Assembly: GCF_000803065.1 (NCBI RefSeq)
Contig: NZ_JSXI01000029.1
Span: 248,001-312,000, forward strand
DNA: 64,000 bases
Source of the DNA: Sphingomonas sp. ERG5
Lineage (GTDB): Bacteria > Pseudomonadota > Alphaproteobacteria > Sphingomonadales > Sphingomonadaceae
Direction of reading: 5' to 3'
A program made the position numbers and the translations under genes. Positions 50,476 to 59,312 of the stretch are shown here, piece after piece (positions within the stretch are counted from its first letter, which is position 1; each line of letters begins with the position of its first letter). The notes beneath the pieces are model-generated. The model was not told the DNA's origin and made no database searches. It saw only the letters and a program-made list of their open reading frames with translations.

Positions 50476-52220
50476 ATGCCATACGAAAACCCCTTGGACG
50501 AGCCGCCGCCGGACGGAGAGCCCGCTGCCGATATACCGGTCGAGCCGGCTCGGTCGGGTGGCGTCGCGGCAGGGGCGATCGCACCGCCGATCGATGGTGG
50601 CGATGCGCCTGTTGCTCCGGGGGACCTTCAGCGCGCCGCAGTAAAGGCGGCGACGGCGGCGTCGGGGCTGGTCGCGGGTGTCGTGTCCGAAGCAATCGCC
50701 GATACGGGTGCCGCGCTGCGCCGGGCGAAGATGCAGCTCTACTCGCGCATGATGACTGACCTGTCGGTGCTGACCCAGAACGAACGCCTGCCGACCGATG
50801 CCGAAATCGACGAAGCCTTGCAGCGGGCGGCGCGGGCGCAAGGGCTGCCGTTGCGGGCAGCCGGCTCGCCCGACACCGCGAATGAGGCGCGTGGCATGGC
50901 TGGTCCGCGTCGCGTCGATGAGCCGTCCGGTGCTGCCATTCCCGACCAGTTCGTCGTTCCGGCGGATCAGTCCCGCCAGACGATTTCCGGCACGGGCACG
51001 GTCGAGGATTTCATTCGTGGGAAAGGTGAGCCGGAAAATGGCAATCCGGCGACCCGGCTCAGCAAGGTCAACGCGTACCGGCGACCCGGCTCAGCAAGGT
51101 CAACGCGTATCTGAGAGCCGTTACGGCGGAAAATGCCGCCCACGCGGCGATCGAGCAATCGACGCGCAAGTTCGGGCTGGCCGGTGACGCCGGACATGAC
51201 CTAACCAGCTCGCTGAACAATTCCTACACCAGCGCGAGGGTTGGGTATGACCTTGCCTCGCTCGCGGCGGCGTCGCGATCCTTTGCCGCAGCCAATCCCG
51301 ATTCTCCTGAATCGGACAAGATATATCTGCTGGACTTCGCCGATGCTCTGGAAAGGGCGTCGATCGCGATGTCGGGCGGGCGATGGATCGACGCGAATTC
51401 GAATCCGGACTTCTTCAGCTATGACCGGATCGATTATCCCGACTTCAACACGGCCTATCAGGCGCGCATCCTCAACCAGTCGCGACAGCCGAGCATGTCC
51501 GCGCTGACCGCGGAAATGATCGAGGAGCGGCGGAAGATCGAGCTGGACCGGCAGGTCATGGCCAACCGCAATGACGCGCTGCCGAGCTTTGCCGAGCAGA
51601 CCTATTTTCAGGCACGGGCACAGGGGGCCAGTCTCGATGAACTCGAGCGGCAAATTGCTCGTGGCCAATTTCTGGACGCAGCGACTGCCGCTGCCGGCGC
51701 TGCAGCGGCGGCAGGTGGTTCCGGGAGTGGTGGCCTATCTACAGGCCTGCCTCTTGGCAGCAGGCGATCCACAAGTTTTCATCCTGACTATAAACGCAGC
51801 TCGCTTTTAGAAGTTGAACCCGCCGTTCGCGATGCGCGTTCGACCTATGTAGGTGGTACTCCCGATAAATTCTCCTCTACAGGTCGAGATGTTGTAAATC
51901 GGATGCGTAGCGAGGGACTTATAGTCGGTGATGGGCCATTGCTCAGGGGCAATCCTAACAATCTTAAACTTAGATTGAATAATGGACAATTGGCTACTAT
52001 CGATTCGACAATAGACATGGCTCACAAAATCGACGTTGTTACTTGGTGGAATGCGGGGTCGCATTACACTGGATCAAAATCGACGCATGTGAGGAAATTC
52101 ATGCTCGATCCAGAAAATTATATTCTTCAACCTCGTTCCATCAACCGCTCTGAAGGTGCAAAGATACGGCAGATTTACAGGAGGCCGCTCATGCGTGCGG
52201 CGGTCAGGAAAAGGAGGTGA
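50476..52220 (+). pseudogene. Polymorphic toxin B: shared marker block plus nuclease-like tip, frameshifted
   Basis: The N-terminal frame (50476-51114) encodes a Pro/Asp-rich arm and the shared helical block at residues 86-125 (MQLYSRMMTDLSVLT..TDAEIDEALQRAARAQGL), then stops. The other part continues in the next frame to 52220. The shift is exactly explained by a 32-bp tandem duplication at 51046-51109; removing one unit restores a 570-residue protein. The C-terminal ~150 residues are encoded by visibly AT-richer DNA. They contain IDMAHKIDVVTWWN and NYILQPRSINRSEGAKI, resembling HNH/HxxD-type nuclease toxin tips. The immunity gene follows with overlap. A TTG at 50470 is an alternative start. 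Confidence 0.65.
51046..51109 (+). repeat. Perfect 32-bp tandem duplication disrupting toxin B
   Basis: Bases 51046-51077 and 51078-51109 are identical. As 32 is not a multiple of 3, the copy shifts the frame from that of 50476 to that of the downstream part. The direct junction and absence of decay on either side suggest a recent slippage event. Confidence 0.95.
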
Positions 52221-52222
52221 CG

Positions 52223-52693
52223 GTGGCGGAAGACAGGCAGGAACTGAACGCTGCGGCTTATGCGCTGATCGTGCATTTGTGCGCTCGGGGCGATCAGCTT
52301 GCCAGGGAGGGAGTGTTCGACGAGGCGGTGGATGAGTATAACAAGGCATTGGCGCTGGTTCCTGAACCGAAGGAACATTGGAACGCGACCACATGGATAC
52401 TCATAGCGATTGGTGACGCCTGTTTCCGTGCCGGCGATGACGAGGCCGCGCTGGAGGCGCTGGAAGATGCCGTGATCTGCCCCGGCGGGCTGGGGAATCC
52501 CTTTCTGCACTTGCGCTACGGACAGGTTCTCCTGAACCTTGGGCATGATGATCACGCCGCCGATGAATTGATGCGGGCCTATATGGGCGGCGGGGAGGAA
52601 ATCTATGCGTCCGAAGGCCCTCGCTATCGGACCTTTCTGAAGACTCGCGCCATCTTGCCTGACCTTGAGGGGGATCGTGCCGAAAGCGATTGA
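52223..52693 (+). CDS. TPR-type immunity protein B
   Basis: A 156-residue cytoplasmic helical protein without a signal peptide. It shows TPR-like pairs (GVFDEAVDEYNKALALVP; GDDEAALEALEDAV) and the segment GNPFLHLRYGQVLLNLG..AADELMRAYMGGGEEIY. As I recall, this resembles TPR proteins encoded after nuclease-type polymorphic toxins. GTG 52223 is chosen because AAGGAGG ends 5 bases upstream; GTG 52217 overlaps the toxin stop. Tight coupling to toxin B and cytoplasmic location fit protection against a nuclease. It remains intact although the toxin is frameshifted. Confidence 0.75.
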   Translation: MAEDRQELNAAAYALIVHLCARGDQLAREGVFDEAVDEYNKALALVPEPKEHWNATTWILIAIGDACFRAGDDEAALEALEDAVICPGGLGNPFLHLRYGQVLLNLGHDDHAADELMRAYMGGGEEIYASEGPRYRTFLKTRAILPDLEGDRAESD

Positions 52694-52748
52694 GTGCCCT
52701 CACCGGAAGGGGCGCGACGGCGACGAGCCGCACCCCTTCCGTCCGGCG

Positions 52749-53576
52749 TCAGAACGACGCCGTAACCGAGAAGACCACCTGGCCGCCGGCGATCGGGCCA
52801 TTGTCCTTGGTCGAACTGAAATTGGGCAGCAGATAGGCCGATTCCGCCTTGCCGATATCGGTGTCGACATACGCGACGCCAAGTGTGAGCGGGCCGACCA
52901 CCGCATCGACGCCAAGCAACCAGTCGAAATATTTGCCGGTTGGCGCGACGCTGGTACCGTTGGGGCCGAGGCCGGGATTGCCGTCCGAATAGCCGATATG
53001 CGCCTTGGCGGTCAGCGGCGTCTTCGGAATGCCGATGGTGGCGTCGCCCCAGAGGTAGAGATTGTCCTCGGACTGGCCGCGGCTGAACGGCGTGTTGGAA
53101 AAGTTGCCCAACGCTTCCTGCTTCGGCGCATAGGCCACGCCGGCGAGCAGGCCGACCGGGCCAATCGTGCCGGACACTTTGGCATAGGGTTCGAAGAAGT
53201 CGGTCTTGTCCGCGCCGCCAGGATACATGTACCAGGTCACGCCGACATCGAGCGTGCCGCCGCCGACCGGCCGCTTGTACCCGGCGATCAGGTCGAGTTC
53301 GAGATTGGCGCCGCCGAACGTGCCCCAACCGGCCAGGTTCGATCCCCAGGCGCCGATATAGAAGCCGGATTCATGCGCCACGGTCACGCCGCCCTGCAGC
53401 GCGATCTCCTCGTCCGATTGCGAGACGCCGCGGAAGCGGTAATCGGATACGAGCGCGACCGAACCCGATACGGTGATCGGCTTGGTCGGCTCGGTATCCT
53501 GGGCCAAGGCCGGCTGGGCAAGCAGCGCGGCGGACAGCAGTGCGGCTGGGCCGATAAGCGACAGTCTGGTCTTCAA
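52749..53576 (-). CDS. TorF family putative porin
   Basis: A 275-residue outer membrane beta-barrel. Signal peptide ending in QPALAQ. The first barrel strand VSGSVALVSDYRFRGVSQSDEEIALQG matches the TorF/Gcw_chp family, followed by alternating strands and a C-terminal Phe (VVFSVTASF), the usual outer membrane insertion signal. The start is TTG 53576 with GGAGG 5 bases upstream. These proteins are abundant in sphingomonads and other alphaproteobacteria; the transported substrate is not known. Confidence 0.87.
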   Translation of the reverse strand: MKTRLSLIGPAALLSAALLAQPALAQDTEPTKPITVSGSVALVSDYRFRGVSQSDEEIALQGGVTVAHESGFYIGAWGSNLAGWGTFGGANLELDLIAGYKRPVGGGTLDVGVTWYMYPGGADKTDFFEPYAKVSGTIGPVGLLAGVAYAPKQEALGNFSNTPFSRGQSEDNLYLWGDATIGIPKTPLTAKAHIGYSDGNPGLGPNGTSVAPTGKYFDWLLGVDAVVGPLTLGVAYVDTDIGKAESAYLLPNFSSTKDNGPIAGGQVVFSVTASF

Positions 53577-53812
53577 TGGAACCTCCCGAATCTCGGTTTA
53601 GGTTCCTCCTGCATCCGGATCGCCGGACCGCTCAATCACGAGGGTACGGAAAGGGGCATCGGTCGGCCCGGACGCGACGGATCCTAGCCGGGCTTCATTG
53701 CCATTGTTTCACGGCTTTGTAAGGAAAGATTGCCGGCGGGGCGGCGGGTGGCAGGATTTCGCTGACCGTCACCGCATTGAAAACGCGGCAAGCGTAAGCG
53801 CTGGGGACCCCG

Positions 53813-54187
53813 TCAGCCGCCCACCCCGAGATAGGTGGCAATCTGCCAAAGATTTCCCCAGCGGTCGGCAACCGTGGCGCGTCGATCCCCCCATGGCATG
53901 TCGCCCGGCAGTTCGATGGCCACGGCGCCCGCGCTAATTGCCGCCTGGAATGTGGCGTCCGTATCGGGGACGTAAAGGTAGAAAAATCCCGGCATGGAGG
54001 GCCTGATTCCGCCGCCATCGCTGACCATGATGATCGAGTCTCCTATCCTGAGCTCGGCCGGGCGTTCAGGCACATAGTCGCCCTGCGCGTCGAACACGGC
54101 GCGCATAAAATCGACGAGCTCGGCGACATCGGGCGTGATCAGGCGGGGGGTCACCGAATGTCGACCTTCCGGGGTGTAATCGGTCAC
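53813..54187 (-). CDS. VOC family protein (glyoxalase/PhnB-like)
   Basis: A 124-residue single VOC domain with two beta-alpha-beta-beta-beta halves: VTPRLITPDVAELVDFMRAVFDA, LRIGDSIIMVSD, FFYLYVPDTDATFQAAISAGA, and MPWGDRRATVADRWGNLWQIAT. This is the PhnB-like pattern of putative dioxygenase/isomerase-fold proteins. The GTG 54187 start has GGAGG 6 bases upstream; a longer frame upstream is not supported. Divergent from a thioesterase. Confidence 0.8.
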   Translation of the reverse strand: MTDYTPEGRHSVTPRLITPDVAELVDFMRAVFDAQGDYVPERPAELRIGDSIIMVSDGGGIRPSMPGFFYLYVPDTDATFQAAISAGAVAIELPGDMPWGDRRATVADRWGNLWQIATYLGVGG

Positions 54188-54293
54188 GCGCTTCCTCCCG
54201 ACGTTCGACCCAGTGTCCGCTTTCGGCGGCAGATACTCAAGGCTGCCGTTCCACCCATTGCGAACGTCACGATCATCGTTCAAGCCATCGGCC

Positions 54294-54758
54294 ATGCCCC
54301 AAGTCCCGCCAGCGCCGCCCTTCCAGCGATCCGTCCGGATGAGCCTGGAAGAGCTCTCCGCCTTTCTCGACACCGCGTTCCCGGCAGTGGCGCGTCCAGC
54401 CCTTGGCCAGGTCGTCGGCGTGGCGCTCGACCATGTCCGGATGGAGCTTGACCCCGGTCCGCAGACGCTGCGCCCGGGAAACATCGTCTCCGGCCCGACC
54501 TTGATGGGACTGGCCGATGTTGCTGCCTATGCCGTTGTCCTGGCGCATGTCGGGCCGGTCGCGATGGCGGTGACCAACACTCTCAACATCACCTTCCTGC
54601 GCCCGTGCCGGGTCGAGCGGGTGGTGGCCGATGCGCGGCTGTTGAGGCTCGGGCGGCGGCTTGCCACCATCGACATCAGGTTGTGGCAGGGATCCGAAGC
54701 TCATCTTGTGGCGCAGGCGACGGTCGGATATGTCCTGCCGGAAATTCAGCAGGCTTAG
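54294..54758 (+). CDS. PaaI family thioesterase
   Basis: A 154-residue hotdog-fold protein. Core motif GNIVSGPTLMGLADVAAYAVVLAHVG aligns with the PaaI active-site helix (G..SG....LAD), followed by NTLNITFLRPCRVERVVADARLLRLGRR. It hydrolyses acyl-CoA thioesters, often phenylacetyl-CoA-related. ATG 54339 (MSLEELSAFLD) is a possible shorter start that matches the family N-terminus well. Followed by an AT-rich palindrome and a LysE-type gene. Confidence 0.82.
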   Translation: MPQVPPAPPFQRSVRMSLEELSAFLDTAFPAVARPALGQVVGVALDHVRMELDPGPQTLRPGNIVSGPTLMGLADVAAYAVVLAHVGPVAMAVTNTLNITFLRPCRVERVVADARLLRLGRRLATIDIRLWQGSEAHLVAQATVGYVLPEIQQA

Positions 54759-54901
54759 GCCACGCCGCCGGCAGCCCCGGGCGAACGCATAACTGCGCTG
54801 CCGTCACGATTCGCCATTGCAGAAGCCTGATCAGCCAGCCGCGATTCCACCGCGGCCGGGCCCGATATGAGCTGTCCGCACCTGATTGCGGTCAGCAATA
54901 T

Positions 54902-54929
54902 AAAGATATAAAGATGTCTTTATATCTTT
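54902..54929. promoter_or_regulatory. AT-rich 28-bp palindrome upstream of lysE-like gene
   Basis: AAAGATATAAAGA (54902-54914) and TCTTTATATCTTT (54917-54929) are perfectly complementary around TG. It is then followed by TTTT. Almost pure A/T in a GC-rich context. Could be an operator for the LysE-type gene 15 bases downstream, or an AT-rich terminator of the thioesterase gene. Confidence 0.6.
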
Positions 54930-54943
54930 TTTTCGGGGGCGAT

Positions 54944-55546
54944 ATGATTGAGACGGTGATGGTGTTCACACTGGCGGCAACGGCACTGCTTGGATCGCCG
55001 GGCCCCGGGATTGCGGCGCTCATCGCGGTGGGGCGCTCGCGCGGGGCGATTGGCGGGCTGCGCTATTTCGGCTCGATGCAGCTTGGCCTGGCGCTCGCCG
55101 CGGGTTTGAGCGCCGCCGGACTGGTGGCGGTCATCCGGGCCTTTCCGGTCATTCACGCGGCGCTGATGATCGTTTCGGTGGCTTATCTGTTGTGGCTGGC
55201 CTGGGCGATCGCATCGGCGCCGCTCAGCGGCAGCATCGGCGACGACGCGCCGAGCGGCGCCTTCACGCTGCCTGGCGGCTTCATGCTCGGGTTCGCGAAC
55301 CCGAAGGCCTATCTCGCTTTCGCCTCGTTGTTCGGATCGTTCGCGATCCTGACGCCCGCTTATGGATTTGCCGACGGGCTGCTGAAATGGACGCTGTGCG
55401 TGGTCGTCATGGCAGTGGTCGATCTGGCATGGCTGCTCGCCGGTGTTGCGCTGGGCCGGTTGACGCTGACGCCGCGCGCCGAGCGGATCATGAATCTCGC
55501 AATGGGGGGTGCCATCCTGCTGGCCTGTATCGCCGCATTGGCGTGA
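54944..55546 (+). CDS. LysE family translocator
   Basis: A 200-residue inner membrane exporter with about six TM helices. Family signature GSPGPGIAALIAVGRSRGAIGGLRYFGSMQLG near the N-terminus and FMLGFANPKAYLAFASL in the middle (the NPK motif). It exports amino acids or homoserine-lactone-like compounds. The ATG at 54944 was chosen for GGGGG 4 bases upstream; ATG 54914 lies inside the palindrome and lacks a ribosome binding site. Confidence 0.85.
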   Translation: MIETVMVFTLAATALLGSPGPGIAALIAVGRSRGAIGGLRYFGSMQLGLALAAGLSAAGLVAVIRAFPVIHAALMIVSVAYLLWLAWAIASAPLSGSIGDDAPSGAFTLPGGFMLGFANPKAYLAFASLFGSFAILTPAYGFADGLLKWTLCVVVMAVVDLAWLLAGVALGRLTLTPRAERIMNLAMGGAILLACIAALA

Positions 55547-55570
55547 GCCGACCGGTTGCGGTGAGCAGGC

Positions 55571-55609
55571 AAAAAAACCCCCCTCCCGATGGGGTGACCG
55601 GGAGGGGGG
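55571..55609 (-). terminator. Intrinsic terminator of the carbonic anhydrase/SulP transcript
   Basis: On the minus strand, CCCCCCTCCCG (complement of 55599-55609) pairs with CGGGAGGGGGG (complement of 55578-55588), followed by a run of seven T. It lies 32 bases after the SulP stop. Confidence 0.85.
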
Positions 55610-55640
55610 AAACGCGCGGGCTTCGCCGGGGACAGGGGCG

Positions 55641-57176
55641 TCAGGCGAGCGCCGCGATGCGGTTGTTGTTGTTGCCGGTCAGTTCGACCGCCGCACCGCC
55701 GGCGCGTCGGCGGCTGAGCCATTCGCGGATCATCTCGGCGGTCGTATGGTCGGCGGCCGAGAGGCGGCTCACGTCGAGGCGGATCGGGGTGCCGTGCGGC
55801 GCCCGGTCAAGCGAGTCCGACAGACGCGGCAGCGAGACGAAGGTCGCCGCACCGTCAAGTGCGATGCGATAACCGTCAGTGCCGTCCTGCTCCTCATCGA
55901 TCTTCAGGCGCAAGCGCTTCAGATGCGGAATGAGTTCAAGCATGGAAAGGCCGATGCCGACCAGCACGCCGCTGAGCAGGTCGACCGCAACCACCGTCAC
56001 GAGCGTCGCCGCCCAGATGCCGGCGGGCAGCAGGCCATAGTCGCGGAACAGGTGGCGGACATGCTGCAGGCTGACCAGCCGCCAGCCGGTCACGACCAGC
56101 ACCGCGGCAAGCGCGACCATCGGAATCTCGCGCAGCAGCCAGGGCAGCAGCACGATGAACGCGAGGATCCACACGCCGTGCAGGATCGCCGACAAGCGCG
56201 TTGCGGCACCGGCCTGGACGTTGGCCGAGCTGCGCACGATCACACCGGTCATCGGCAGCGCACCGGCCGCGCCGCACAACAGATTGCCGATGCCCTGCGC
56301 GCGCAGTTCCTTGTTATAGTCGGTGCGCACGCCGTCATGCATGCGGTCGACTGCCGCCGCGGACAGCAGCGTCTCGGCACTGGCGATGAAAGCGATGGCG
56401 AGCGCGGCGGTGAGGATCGTCGGATCGATCAGCCGCGCAAGCAGGCCGCTTTCGGGCGGCACGATCGCGCCGAGGATCGATGCGGGGACTTCGACCCGGA
56501 CGACGCCCAGGCCAAGGCCCGATGCGACCAGAGTCGCGACCAGCACGCCGATCAGCGCGGCAGGCACGAGACGCATCGATTGCGGGCGGAACTTCTCCCA
56601 CGCGAGCATCACGCCGATGGTCAGCAGGCCGACCGCAAAAGCGGTTTCCGCGCCGGCCCAGTTCATCGACAGGCCAAGCAGGCGTGCGGGCATGGCGGCA
56701 AGGTTATCGAGTCCGCTGGGGAGGGGTTTGGCGTCGAACAGCACATGGAACTGCGCCACGACGATCAGCACGCCGATGCCGGCGAGCATGCCATGCACCA
56801 CGGCGGGCGAGATCGCGCGGAACCAGCCGCCAAGCTTGAAGATGCCCGCCGCGACCTGGATCAGGCCGGCGATGAGCAGGATCGGCCCAAGCGCCGACAG
56901 GCCCTGGTCGCGAACGATTTCGAACACGATGACGGCCAGGCCGGCGGCCGGGCCGCTGACCTGGAATGGGGATCCGGCGAGCGCACCAACGACGATACCG
57001 CCGATGATGCCGGTGATCAGCCCGCGCTCCGGCGGCACGCCTGAGGCGATCGCAATGCCCATGCACAGCGGCATCGCGACCAGGAACACCACGATCGATG
57101 CCGTCAGGTCGCGCGGTAGTCCCGCCATGCTCGGCCAGGACACGCCTGGCCGGGCAACCTTGGCTATATCGCTCAT
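55641..57176 (-). CDS. SulP family inorganic anion transporter (probable bicarbonate transporter)
   Basis: A 511-residue protein. Residues about 20-400 hold 10-14 TM segments of the SulP fold with GSPFQVSGPAAGLAVIVF (binding-site helices) and IAFIASAETLLSAAAVDRM. The C-terminal cytoplasmic STAS domain (about 415-500) includes ATFVSLPRL and PIRLDVSRLSAADH. Its start overlaps the carbonic anhydrase stop as ATGA. Such fused operons (BicA-like, with carbonic anhydrase) are associated with bicarbonate uptake, but sulfate is not excluded by sequence alone. Confidence 0.87.
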   Translation of the reverse strand: MSDIAKVARPGVSWPSMAGLPRDLTASIVVFLVAMPLCMGIAIASGVPPERGLITGIIGGIVVGALAGSPFQVSGPAAGLAVIVFEIVRDQGLSALGPILLIAGLIQVAAGIFKLGGWFRAISPAVVHGMLAGIGVLIVVAQFHVLFDAKPLPSGLDNLAAMPARLLGLSMNWAGAETAFAVGLLTIGVMLAWEKFRPQSMRLVPAALIGVLVATLVASGLGLGVVRVEVPASILGAIVPPESGLLARLIDPTILTAALAIAFIASAETLLSAAAVDRMHDGVRTDYNKELRAQGIGNLLCGAAGALPMTGVIVRSSANVQAGAATRLSAILHGVWILAFIVLLPWLLREIPMVALAAVLVVTGWRLVSLQHVRHLFRDYGLLPAGIWAATLVTVVAVDLLSGVLVGIGLSMLELIPHLKRLRLKIDEEQDGTDGYRIALDGAATFVSLPRLSDSLDRAPHGTPIRLDVSRLSAADHTTAEMIREWLSRRRAGGAAVELTGNNNNRIAALA

Positions 57177-57874
57177 GCGGCTTCCCCGAGCGGGGCGGAA
57201 GCGGACTCGGTCGCGCGGCGATCGGCGGCGCGCAGAGCGACCGGCATCGGGTGATCCTCATGGATCGGCACGAAGCGGCCGGTGTCGCCATCCAGGCCAA
57301 GCATCAGGCCGTCATGAATGTCGAAGAACCAGCCGTGCAGCGCGATCTGGCCGCTCGCCACAGCGGCGGCGACCGACGGATGCGTGCGCAGATGGGCAAG
57401 CTGGATCACGACATTTTCCATGCTCGCGATGCGCACCGCGTCATGGCTTTCAAGATCGCGATACGAGCTGCTGACCACGCTGTGCGCGGCGCTGCTGTGA
57501 CGCAGCCAGGCCGCGACATTGGGCATGCCGACAAGCATTTCGGGGTTCATCAACGCTTTCATCGCGCCGCAGTCGGAATGACCGCAGACGATGATGTCGC
57601 GCACGCCGAGCGCCGCGACGGCATATTCGACCGTCGACGACACGCCGCCATTGGCGGTCGAGAAGGGCGGAACGATGTTGCCGGCGTTGCGGCACACGAA
57701 CAGATCGCCCGGCTCCGCCTGCATGATATGTTCGGGCGCCACGCGCGAATCCGCGCAGGAGATCATCAGCGCCTTGGGGCTCTGCCCGTCGGTCGCCAGT
57801 CTGGCATAAAGTGCACTCTGGTTCGGAAAGACCTGCTTTTCGAAACTGATCACACGGCCGATCAAGTCGTTCAC
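57173..57874 (-). CDS. Beta-class carbonic anhydrase
   Basis: A 233-residue zinc enzyme interconverting CO2 and bicarbonate. Zn ligands are in SCADSRV (Cys40, with the Asp42-Arg44 dyad) and CGHSDCGAM (His99, Cys102). The GTG start at 57874 is chosen because AGGAG lies 7 bases upstream; longer upstream frames lack support. Translationally coupled to the SulP transporter downstream, so bicarbonate supply and hydration work together. Confidence 0.92.
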   Translation of the reverse strand: MNDLIGRVISFEKQVFPNQSALYARLATDGQSPKALMISCADSRVAPEHIMQAEPGDLFVCRNAGNIVPPFSTANGGVSSTVEYAVAALGVRDIIVCGHSDCGAMKALMNPEMLVGMPNVAAWLRHSSAAHSVVSSSYRDLESHDAVRIASMENVVIQLAHLRTHPSVAAAVASGQIALHGWFFDIHDGLMLGLDGDTGRFVPIHEDHPMPVALRAADRRATESASAPLGEAA

Positions 57875-57917
57875 GGTAATACTCCTGAGTCCACCGTGCC
57901 GGGGGGCACGGTTCGGA

Positions 57918-59312
57918 TCAGGATATGGCGTCGCTCCTTTGCTGCGGTGCGGCATTTTCGTGACGAAGTGTTTCCGCGTTCGTGTTTTCGCTTGGTTTAA
58001 CCGAATGCGGCAGGGCGATCCGTGCGCGAAGCCCGCCGGATTGGCGGTTGGCGAGCGTGAATCGTCCGCCAAGCGCATCGACCGTGCGCGTCACGATCGC
58101 CAGGCCGAGCCCGAAACCGACCGTGTTGCGCGTCCGGGCATCGTCAAGCCGCACGAACGGTTCGAGCACCCGGGCGAGCGAGATGTCGGGAATGCCCGGG
58201 CCGTCATCCTCGATATCGATCGTCACGCCATTATCCGCCCGCAGCAGCACGAGCTCGACCCGCTCGCCATAGCGCAGTGCATTGTCGACGAGATTGCCGA
58301 TCGCGCGGCGCAGCGCGAGCGGGCGCGTGACCAGGTCAAGATGGTCGGGGCCGCGATAAGCAATCGCGTGTCCGGCATCGCTGCCGGCGTCCACGATCGT
58401 TGCGCACAGCACGGCGAGGTCGATCGGCACCGGCCGTTCGGGCTCATCCTCGCCGCCGAGAAAGGCAAGCAGGGAGGCGACCATCGCTTCCATTTCGGCC
58501 ACATCGCCGGCGACCGCATTACCGATCTCACGGTCGTCGATCATGTCGGCGCGCAACGACAGGCGGGCGAGCGGGGTGCGCAGATCATGGCCGACCGCGG
58601 CGAGCGCCTGGGTCCGGTCAGTGATCAGATGGCGGATGCGCGCCTGCATGCGGTTGAACGCCACGGTCACGCGGCGCACCTCGCTTGGCCCCGCTTCGGG
58701 CACGATATGGTCGCCCCCGCCGTCGAACCGGTCGGCTGCTTCGGCCAGCCCGTGCAGCGGTGCGAGCATGCGGCGCAACAGCGCGCTGCCCAGGACCATC
58801 AGCACCACCGCCGGGATCAGCGCGAGCAGGATGCGGTCGAATGATGAGCTGAGCCGCGCGACCGGCTGCAGCGTGCGAAAATGCAGCCAGCCGCCATCGG
58901 GTAATGTCAGCCCGCCGGAAACCATGGCATGATGGCCCGGGGCGACGAGGCGCAACCGCAAGTCGCTCTTGGCCAAAGCCGGTTCCCAGCCGATCACCTG
59001 GCGCCGCATCGTGTCGAGCGCGGGCGCGTTGGGCGGCGGTGGGGGAAGCTGGGCCCGCCAGCGCAACTCATAGCGGTCGGTCGATAATTCCGTCGCCAGG
59101 GCAGCGCGCTTGTCCGGCGGGGCGTCGGCGATCAGGCGCTTGCAGATGACGAGATGTTCGGCGAGGCGGTGTGCCTCATCCTCGCGCACCGCGAACTGGC
59201 TGGCGCGTTCATAGAGCAATGTGCTCGCGCCGAATTCGATCACCATGGCGAGCAGCAGGATGGCGACCACGCGGCCGGCAACGCCGATCGACGGGCGCAC
59301 GAAGCGCCTCAA
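57918..59312 (-). CDS. Two-component sensor histidine kinase (EnvZ-like)
   Basis: A 464-residue membrane kinase. TM1 (about 13-30), a periplasmic sensor with a Pro run (LPPPPPNAPA), TM2 (about 165-185), a HAMP domain (RRMLAPLHGLAEAADRF), the HisKA site in AAVGHDLRTPLARLSL, and HATPase_c with the N box DNALRYG, G1 DDGPGIPD and GFGLGLAIV. The start is TTG 59312, overlapping the response regulator stop (TTGA), which gives coupled translation. The stimulus is unknown. It sits just behind the carbonic anhydrase gene, but on its own transcript. Confidence 0.88.
   Translation of the reverse strand: MRRFVRPSIGVAGRVVAILLLAMVIEFGASTLLYERASQFAVREDEAHRLAEHLVICKRLIADAPPDKRAALATELSTDRYELRWRAQLPPPPPNAPALDTMRRQVIGWEPALAKSDLRLRLVAPGHHAMVSGGLTLPDGGWLHFRTLQPVARLSSSFDRILLALIPAVVLMVLGSALLRRMLAPLHGLAEAADRFDGGGDHIVPEAGPSEVRRVTVAFNRMQARIRHLITDRTQALAAVGHDLRTPLARLSLRADMIDDREIGNAVAGDVAEMEAMVASLLAFLGGEDEPERPVPIDLAVLCATIVDAGSDAGHAIAYRGPDHLDLVTRPLALRRAIGNLVDNALRYGERVELVLLRADNGVTIDIEDDGPGIPDISLARVLEPFVRLDDARTRNTVGFGLGLAIVTRTVDALGGRFTLANRQSGGLRARIALPHSVKPSENTNAETLRHENAAPQQRSDAIS

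Noticed and set aside
51369..52220. Downstream half of toxin B as an independent gene
   Set aside because: The frame is continuous with the upstream half once one 32-bp unit is removed, and no ribosome binding site precedes ATG 51369. It was called a frameshifted part.
55509..57044. 511-codon plus-strand ORF opposite the SulP gene
   Set aside because: Translation is a Gln/His/Asp/Arg-rich mixture typical of antisense frames. The minus strand encodes a clear SulP transporter with a terminator.
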